A stretch of DNA of 64,000 nucleotides from Okapia johnstoni (Eukaryota; Chordata; Mammalia; Artiodactyla; Giraffidae). Shown here one piece after another: positions 57,470 to 64,000 of this stretch. The notes beneath the pieces were generated by a model. That model did no database searches. It was not told where the DNA came from and saw only the letters and a list, made by a program, of their open reading frames with translations. Made by a program: the position numbers and the translations under genes. Position 1 is the stretch's first letter; each line of letters begins with the position of its first letter. The stretch spans positions 97,117,628-97,181,627 of the forward strand of contig CM044309.1 of the NCBI GenBank assembly GCA_024291935.2. Reading direction: 5' to 3'.

Positions 57470-57660
57470 GGAACCCTGACTCTAGCAGATTCCAACTTAA
57501 CATTTGCTGGATGAATAGCCTGAAATCAGTTTTGTGACCTTTTTATGCCTTCAGCTGCCTTACTGGTAAAATGTGTCACATTATGAGGTTGTGTGAATGA
57601 TGAAATGAGATGATGTTTACAGCAATAGCTTAGTGCTTGGCCTAGAGTTAGAATTCAAGT
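57470..57660 (+). mobile_element. MIR: MIR SINE fragment
   Basis: TTGGAACCCTGACTCTAGCA, TTTTGTGACCTTTTTATGCC, CTGCCTTACTGGTAAAATGT and GTGTGAATGATGAAATGAGA follow the sense MIR core. Confidence 0.7.
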
Positions 57661-57663
57661 ATA

Positions 57664-58268
57664 TGAGGAAAAAGTGGAAACAGTGACAGATTTTATTTTG
57701 TTGGGCTTCAGAATCACTGAGGACAGGAAATTAAAAGATGCTTGGTCCTTGGAGGGAAAGCTATGATAAACCTATTTAAAAAGCAGATATCACTTCACCA
57801 ACAAAGGTCCATCTAGTCAAAGCTATGCTTTTTCCAGTAGTCATGTAATGGATTTGAGAGTTGGACCATAAAGAAAGCTGAGCACCAAAGAATTGATGCT
57901 TCTGAACTGTTGTGGTGGAAAGGACTCTTGAGAGTCCCTTGGACTGCAAGGGGATCAAATCAGTCAATCTTAAAGGAAATTAGTCCTGACTATTCATTGG
58001 AAGGACTGATGCTAAAGCTGAGGCTCCAATACTTTGGTCAATTGATGTGAAGAACTGACTCACTGGAAAAGACCATGATGATGCAAAGACAGAAGGCAGG
58101 AAGAGAAGAGGGTGACAGGATGAGATGGTCAGATGGCATCAACGACTCAATGGACATGAGTCTGAGAAAACTCTGGGAAATAGTTCAAGGATAGGGAAGC
58201 CTGGCATGCTGCAGTTCATGGGGTTGCAAAGAATCACACATGACTGAGTGAACAACAGCAACAACAAT
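57664..58268 (+). mobile_element. BovB: BovB LINE 3' fragment
   Basis: From AAAAAGTGGAAACAGTGACA to the tail GAGTGAACAACAGCAACAAC. Many lesions, among them a loss in GGACAGGAAATTAAAAG. This is one of the older BovB copies. Confidence 0.94.
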
Positions 58269-58540
58269 ATTAATTATAATAAAAGTACTATAAAGATGAG
58301 ATTTTTCTTTATACTTTGTATAGTAGTTAGTACCACTAATTAGTGATTCAATATTATTTCAGAGGTTTTAAAACATAGAGTTGATGTCCCTCCCACTTAG
58401 TTCAGGAATGGTGATCTATATCAAGTGACAGTCATTTGGGGATAGGCACCTCTTCCTACTTTGCAACATGGGTTTTAAATTTTCTCTGATCACCACCATG
58501 CAAGTCCCATGAAGGAGGGGAGAATGTCTACTTATATATT
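58269..58540. other. AT-rich non-coding sequence
   Basis: No gene or named repeat seen. Confidence 0.5.
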
Positions 58541-59078
58541 TATTATTTACCTGGTTGTGTCAGGTCTTAGCTGCTGCATGTGAGGTCTTTGTTGTGGCAT
58601 GTGGGATATTTTGTTGCAATGCACTGCCTCCACTGCTGCTAAGCCACTTCAGTTGTGTCCGACTTTGTGCGACCCCATAGACGGCAGCCCACCAAGGCTC
58701 CTCCGTCCCTGGGATTCTCCAGGCAAGAATACTGGAGCGTGTTGCCATTTCCTTCTCCAATGCATGCATGTATGCTAAGTCGCTTCAGTCATGTCCGACT
58801 CTGTGTGACCCTATGGTCAGCAGCCCACCAGGCTCCTCTGTCCACAGGATTCTCTAGGCAAGAATACTGGAGTGGGTTGCCATTTCCTTCTCATGTTGCA
58901 ATGCACATGCTTCTCTAATTGTGGCATATGGGCTCTAGAGCACGTAGGTTCAGCAGTTGCTGCATGAAGGCTTAGTTGCCCCATGGCACATGGGATCCTA
59001 GTTCCCTCACCAGGGGTCAAACCCATGTTCTCCTTTGCAAGGCAGATTCTTAAACACTGGGCCACACAGGAAGTCCCA
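58541..59078 (-). mobile_element. CHR: CHR-type cetartiodactyl SINE, split by Bov-A2
   Basis: Left part 58541-58624 (GTCAGGTCTTAGCTGCTGCA, GTTGTGGCATGTGGGA) and right part from 58907 (GTGGCATATGGGCTCTAGAG, CCATGGCACATGGGATCCTA, CACACAGGAAGTCCC) belong to the tRNA-derived SINE shared by ruminants, hippos and whales. It is interrupted by a Bov-A2, which must be younger. Confidence 0.82.
58625..58894 (-). mobile_element. Bov-A2: Bov-A2 SINE, dimer, inside CHR
   Basis: Degraded (TGC)n tail complement, then two Bov-A units joined at CATGCATGTATGCTAAGTCG. Perfect 12-bp target-site duplication GTTGCAATGCAC at 58613-58624 and 58895-58906. Confidence 0.96.
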
Positions 59079-59631
59079 ACATGATACCATTCTTAAATGC
59101 ACAAAGTAGAAATGGGACATACAACTTTTAATCATTTTCTACTGGTGAGAGCTTGATCACATGCTCACCTACCTGCAAATGTGGCCCACTGGGCAATCAT
59201 GTCACAGCTATCATTACTATGGGCCAAGAAGAGAATAGATTTTAGTGGCTGGACAGTCCCCCACCATGGCTTTCTTTAAGTCAACAATGCAGTAGTCTTT
59301 TCTCTGTATTTCAAAAGGGTATAAGAATTCTCTCTACTACCATGGAGTAAATATATAGGAAGTGGGCTTTTACTTGAGTCTCTAGGATGCTGTTTCTTAA
59401 ACTTACAGCCAATATGCAACTATAACCCAGACTCCTGGAGAACTTGTTAAGGTTGTAGATTCCAGGTCTCTAGATGATCCGTAATGAGCAATATCTCAGG
59501 GGCATTTCCTAAAAATTTAACTTTTATCTAGTAAGTCAGGTGATCCATACATGCATTCAATTTGAGAAGTATTGCCATAAAATCTAAGGTGATACTTCAT
59601 TTAAAGTTGTAGGTGACTAAATTTCAGTCCT
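59079..59631. other. Non-coding, no assigned element
   Basis: No gene or named repeat seen. ACTCCTGGAGAACTTGTTAA near 59430 suggests an old DNA-transposon-like scrap, too weak to call. Confidence 0.45.
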
Positions 59632-59830
59632 TCAAAAGACCCTGATGCTGGAAAAGATTGAAGGCAGGATGAGAAGGGGATGACAGAGGATGAGATGGTT
59701 GGATGGCATCACCAACTCAATGGACATGATTTTGAGCAAGCTCTGGGAGGTGGTGAAGGACAGGGAAGCCTGGCATGCTGCAGTCCATGGGATCACAAAG
59801 AATCAGACACAATAATGGAACAACAATAAA
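59632..59830 (+). mobile_element. BovB: BovB LINE 3' end
   Basis: Terminal about 190 bp from AAAAGACCCTGATGCTGG to AATAATGGAACAACAATAAA. Strongly 5'-truncated. Confidence 0.92.
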
Positions 59831-60429
59831 AAGACTGCTACTATTTGTTCTTTAACATGATAGAAGTAAAAATTCAAGACAAAAACAAATACGTATGATG
59901 ATTCTCTCTCTATGATGCATCTTTTTATCTTCTAAATGACTTTGCTTTTCTTCATTTGAAAGACAGCGATGAATTAATTTCAGTGGAAATTTCATCATTT
60001 AGTGTCTTACCAATGACCATCCCAATCCAGAAGTATAATATTGTGTATAAAATTATCATTAAGATCTATGGGAAGATGGTTATTGTTATGATTTTAATAG
60101 TCATATATTTTCTTCAATGATCAAAATTTATTATATGACTTTGTTTTCAATCTCTCCTAAATATCTTATTTTAAACAATTCAACTTTATAGGGAAAATAT
60201 CCTTTAAAATAAAACTCTAAAAGGTTAAATCTTTTACATAACTTATTTTATTCTCTATGATATTGTTTTATAATCTAAATCATCAAATATAGTCTTTAAA
60301 TGTTTTTTTAGTTGCTATTATATGTTATTGTATATAAAAACTGTTATATGTTATCATTAAAACTATGCCATTTTAGTAGTGTAGCTTTATGTGTTCCTTG
60401 ATAATCTAAAAAATTTTGTTTGTTATATA
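59831..60429. other. AT-rich non-coding sequence
   Basis: No gene or named repeat seen. Confidence 0.5.
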
Positions 60430-61057
60430 TACTTTGCCAACAAAGGTTCATCTAGTGAAGGCTATGGTTTTTTCAGTAGTCATGTATGGATGTGAGAGTT
60501 GGACTGTAAAGAAAGCTGAAATTAAAAGATGCTTACTCCTTGGAAAGAAAGTTATGACCAACTTAGACAGCATATTAAAAAGCAGAGGCATTACTTTGCC
60601 AACAAAGGTCCGTCTTGTCAAGGCTATGGTTTTTCCAGTAGTCATGTGTGGATGTGAGAGCTGAGCTATAAAGAAAGCTGAGTGCCGAAGAATTGATGCT
60701 TTTGAACTGTGGTGTTGGAGAAGACTCTTGAGAGTCCCTTGGACTGCAAGGAGATCCAACCAGTCAACCCTAAAGGAAATCAGTCCTGAATATTCATTGG
60801 AAGGACTGATGATGAAGCTGAAACTCCAATACTTTGGCCACCTGATGCGAAGAACCGACTCACTGGCAAAGACCCTGATACTGGGAAAGATTGAAGGCGG
60901 GAGGAGAAGGGGACGACAGAGGATGAGATGGTTGGATGGCATCACCGACTCAATGGACATGAGTTTGACTCAACTCCGGGAGTTGGTGTGGGACAGGGAG
61001 GCCTGGTGTGCTGCAGTCCATTGGGTCGCAAAGAGTTGGACACGACTGAGCAACTGA
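60416..61057 (+). pseudogene. BovB ORF2 C-terminal region, duplicated and nearly open
   Basis: One frame runs the whole length, broken only by a TGA at 60662-60664 where the family has Trp in GCESW. The duplication joins KKAE to IKRCLLLG without shifting frame, giving two copies of LPTKV-LVKAMVF-VVM-GCES. The C-terminus continues through [11 protein letters not shown] and [10 protein letters not shown] to a natural stop after RLSN. Endonuclease and RT palm are absent, so it cannot be active. Confidence 0.88.
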
Positions 61058-61062
61058 ACTGA
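60430..61062 (+). mobile_element. BovB: BovB LINE 3' fragment with internal tandem duplication
   Basis: The segment from ACTTTGCCAACAAAGGT to AAAGAAAGCTGA occurs twice (60430-60518 and 60592-60681), with the block AATTAAAAGATGCTTACTCC to AGGCATT between. It then continues to the tail CAACTGAACTGACTGA. This is the best-preserved BovB C-terminal frame in the window. Confidence 0.95.
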
Positions 61063-62340
61063 CTGAGACTTTCAGCAATGCTATTTCTGTTTTGGAAAGT
61101 ATTTTCTTAACATTTATGATTTGACTGGAAAAACTCTCATCTTACACTGAGCTGGCAAAAGATTAGGCTTTCTCATTTTTTTTTTTTAACATAAGGATCA
61201 AGCTTTCTTGAAACTTGATGTAAGCTTTTTCACTTTTGATGTTTTATATATATGCCTAAGGCCAGTGAGCTTCATATCTCAGTTTCCACAGAGAGTTCAG
61301 ATCTGTGAGAATTAGCAAGGGATTAAAGTGATATTTTCTCCCCCGTGCTCTTGCTTCTGGCTACTGTGCTCCTTCTTTTACTACATAATGTTTTCAGGAA
61401 ATTTTTTTAAATTCACTGTTTTTATTAGGGCTTCTATTTTTTTAATATTCTTGTCAGATTTTCTTGACATCACTTTGGCCAATAATGCCATCAATGTTGG
61501 CTTTATTTCCTTGCAAATTTATTTGGCTGGTTTTGAAGAGATACAGTTTGAAGCTATAAACCAAATCCATGTTGTCTGCTACAAAATTTGAACTAGGAAT
61601 GAATTTCTCACCTTCCATTAAAGAAAAAAAATGAAATGTAGCTTAGTAGATACTGAGTATGATTACTGGGTACTGGGGTTTGTTAGAAAACAATCAATGT
61701 TTTCACATTTTACCAGGTTAAGTGAATTTTCCTACTCATTATTTACAGGGGCAAGGCACAATCACATAATTAAATGTACTTGCCTAGTCTCAAAAAAGAA
61801 AAGTCAAATTTTCATATTCTGAGTAGAATATAATAGGTAATTCTAAAATCTTGACTATGTAATTTTTTTCTTTTACCACTACATTTATGATTAAATCAGA
61901 ATAGTCCTACTGGAAGAACTCATTTTAAGTCTCAAAAGATCTTCTTTTTAAAATTTTAAGAAAGCTCACATGGTATAAAATTTGATTTTGCTTACTCTGA
62001 GTAAGCAAAAGTAGGACGAGTTCATTATGAATAAAGTGAAATAATTATTTGCTTGTAAATAAATGGTTTGTCACCAAAATGTCTTTGCATTCTTGAGTCT
62101 AGAGATTATAGGTAAGGTAAAACATTAACCAAGGGGTAGCCTTATGATCTGTGTGATAGAGAAGAAAAGAATTATAACTATATTGTTGAGCCTTTGCTGA
62201 AATTTCATTGAATTTTAATTCAGATAAATACTGTTCCCCACTCTGACAGTAACTCTTGATATCATGTTGATTCTAAGACCAAATATGATCTACAAATCTA
62301 ACAGGAAATATCATCTAGCATTTCATTAAATAAATGTGGG
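61063..62340. other. AT-rich non-coding sequence
   Basis: No gene or named repeat seen; chance frames of 60-90 codons only. Confidence 0.5.
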
Positions 62341-62344
62341 AAAA

Positions 62345-62550
62345 TAATTAGTCTCTCTTCCTGCGTCTTTTGAGAGACAAAACATAAGGCACTGTGCTGT
62401 TTCCTGTGTACACGATCTCGTTTAATAACATTGTTTTTATAGTCCTCCTTTATAAACAAGAAGACTGACCCAAGGGGTAAAATCAGCTGTCTGAGACAAA
62501 ATAGTAAATAAAGAACAGAACCAGGAGATGCAAGTGCCAGTTTAAGTGTG
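62345..62550 (-). mobile_element. MIR: MIR SINE fragment
   Basis: GCACTGTGCTGTTTCCTGTG, ACGATCTCGTTTAATAACAT, AACAAGAAGACTGACCCAAG and ACAGAACCAGGAGATGCAAG follow the antisense MIR core. Confidence 0.65.
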
Positions 62551-62773
62551 AAAGATTGGGCTGAAGTCTATACCTATGGGCACTTGGGATGTCTCTCATA
62601 TTAAACTCAGGTGGGATTGGAAGGTCTTGTTTAATAGATAAGAATGTATACAACATGCAACTGTTTGTATGTTGTATATATCCTGGTCTTTGAAAAAAAA
62701 CCTGTAGCCTTCAAGACAAGTTTATCTCTCTACTTATCTATCTATTTGTCTACTTATTTAGCCCTAAACTCTT

Positions 62774-62968
62774 TCCTCAGTAAAGAATGTGCCTACCAAT
62801 GCAGGAGACTTAGGTTTGATCCCTGGGTCAGAAAGATGCCCTGGAGAAGAAATGGTAACCACTCCAGTAATTTTGCCTGGAAAATCCTATGGACTGAGGA
62901 GCCTGGTGAACTACAGTCGGTGGGGTCTTAAAAGAGTTAGACACAACTTAGTGATACAATAACAACAG
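62774..62968 (+). mobile_element. Bov-tA: Bov-tA SINE, head truncated
   Basis: From CAGTAAAGAATGTGCCTACC through GGTTTGATCCCTGGGTC to GAGTTAGACACAACTTAGTG. The first about 15 bp of the head is lost, and a TATC-rich stretch lies just upstream. Confidence 0.9.
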
Positions 62969-63210
62969 TCTTTCTACCAATCAGAGACTCTCTTGTGATA
63001 ATTGTTAAAAAGAACAGCACAAATACTCTTCCCAACTCTGCTATTTTTTACTTAGACATGCTTCAGTGAGAGTATATGTGTTAATTTACTTGCTTAGGCA
63101 CTCTGGTGGGAGCCAGGTTCTACCTGATATTTCCCATTCTGTGATAACACAGAATATATTGATTGAAGCAAACCCTCAACCAAAAAGTGAATCGTGTATG
63201 CAATTTATCA

Positions 63211-64000
63211 GTTCATTTCAGTTCAGTCGCTCAGTCGTGTCTGACTTTTTCCGACCCCATGAATTGCAGCACGCCAGGCCTCCCTGTCCATCACCAACTC
63301 CCAGAGTTTACACAAACCCATGTCCATCGAGTTGGTGATGCCATCCAGTCATCTCCTCCTCTGTTGTTCCCTTCTTCTCCTGCCCCCAATCCTTCCCAGC
63401 CTCAGGGTCTTTGCCAATGAGTCAACTCTTTGCATGAGGTGGCCAAAGTATTGGAGTTTCAGCTTCAACATCAGTCCTTCCAATGAATATTCAGGACTGA
63501 TCTCCTTTAGGATGGACTGGCTGGATCTTCTTGCAGTCCAAGGGACTCTCAAGAGTCTTCTCCAACACCACAATTCAAAAGCATCAATTCTTCGGCGCTC
63601 AGCTTTCTTCACCGTCCAACTCTCACATCCATAATGACTACTGGAAAAACCATAGCCTTGAATAGATGGACCTTTGTTGGCAAAGTAATGTCTCTGCTTT
63701 TTAATATGCTATCTAGGTTGGTCATAACTTTCCTTCCAAGGAGTAAGCGTCTTTTAATTTCATGGCTGCAATCACCATCTTCAGTGATTTTGGAGCCCCC
63801 CCAAATAAAGTCTGACACTGTTTCCACTGTTTCCCCATCTATTTCCCATGAAGTGATGGGACCAGATGCCATGATCTTAGTTTCTGAACGTTGAGCTTTA
63901 AGCCAACTTTTTCACCCTCCTCTCTCACTTTTATCAAGAGGCTTTTTAGTTCTTCTTCACTTTCTGCCATAAAGGTGGTGTCATCTGCATATCTGAGGTT
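63211..64000 (-). mobile_element. BovB: BovB LINE, runs off the window end
   Basis: Antisense copy from the 3' tail complement TTCATTTCAGTTCAGTCGCT to the RT YADD region at 63985-64000, where the window stops; the element continues beyond. Little decay and several CpGs suggest a young copy. Confidence 0.96.
63349..63872 (-). pseudogene. BovB ORF2 C-terminal half, frameshifted
   Basis: The frame 63609-63872 reads ASGPITSWEIDGETVETVSD through LPTKVHLFKAMVFPVV, then a 1-base loss near 63632 shifts into the frame 63349-63612 ([20 protein letters not shown] to GRIGGRRRREQQRRR). Upstream, the region with the catalytic box lies at the window edge. Apart from this shift and a 1-base loss near 63883 it is well preserved. 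Confidence 0.88.

Noticed and set aside
60448..60960. Longest open frame in the window, 170 codons, minus strand
   Set aside because: It is antisense to a BovB ORF2 C-terminal region. The same antisense frame appears at 24973-25356, 33311-33604, 55410-55856 and 63320-63634, so it reflects BovB sequence, not a gene.
63349..63872. Well-preserved BovB as a possibly active element
   Set aside because: At least two single-base losses break ORF2, and the 5' half lies outside the window, so activity cannot be supported.
1..64000. CRISPR-like spaced repeats, operons or phage elements
   Set aside because: The repeated units are dispersed mammalian SINEs and LINEs at irregular distances; nothing bacterial is present.

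Overview
This window is ruminant nuclear DNA, most likely from a bovid. The diagnostic evidence is many copies of three repeat families: tRNA-derived Bov-tA SINEs, Bov-A2 SINEs with CAG-repeat tails, and the RTE-type LINE BovB, whose 3' ends carry CTGAACTGAACTGA-type tails. An older cetartiodactyl CHR-type SINE and ruminant L1 sequences fit the same origin. Cattle, sheep, goat and other bovids cannot be told apart from the sequence alone.

I found no host protein-coding gene, exon set, RNA gene or CpG island. The sequence is AT-rich and reads as an intergenic region or the inside of a very long intron. Every open frame with recognisable protein similarity is a decayed piece of a transposable element: BovB reverse transcriptase C-terminal regions, and one Tigger (pogo-like) transposase remnant. 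The other longer frames lie antisense to BovB, Bov-tA or L1, or arise by chance.

Layout. 0-6.6 kb: Bov-A2 and Bov-tA insertions with clear target-site duplications, old L1 and MIR debris, a TA/CA microsatellite. 6.6-9.9 kb: an L2 scrap, an MLT1-type solo LTR, a Tigger DNA transposon split by a Bov-tA with another Bov-tA at its end, then two BovB 3' ends head to head. 10-12.3 kb: purine-rich decayed sequence with one MIR. 12.4-14.6 kb: an L1 ORF2 fragment broken by a Bov-tA/BovB compound insertion flanked by one target-site duplication. 15-21.7 kb: Bov-tA copies, a 5'-truncated L1 with a target-site duplication, a (AC)20 microsatellite. 23.9-28.5 kb: MIRs, a three-layer nest (old LTR-like repeat, then a plus-strand BovB, then a minus-strand BovB), and more BovB. 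30-34 kb: a mariner-like mini-element, antisense old L1, a second Bov-tA/BovB fusion. 36-46 kb: an old L1 3' UTR, an AT-rich satellite with a two-headed Bov-tA, two L2 blocks, a Bov-A2. 47-55.9 kb: Bov-tA copies, an ERV-type solo LTR, a ruminant L1 5' UTR fragment. 57-64 kb: four more BovB fragments, a CHR SINE split by Bov-A2, and a BovB running off the window end.

The region's interest lies in its insertion history. Perfect target-site duplications and interruptions give a relative chronology: MIR/L2/Tigger/MLT1, then old L1 and CHR, then BovB and ruminant L1, then Bov-tA/Bov-A2. I see no candidate for a new functional system.
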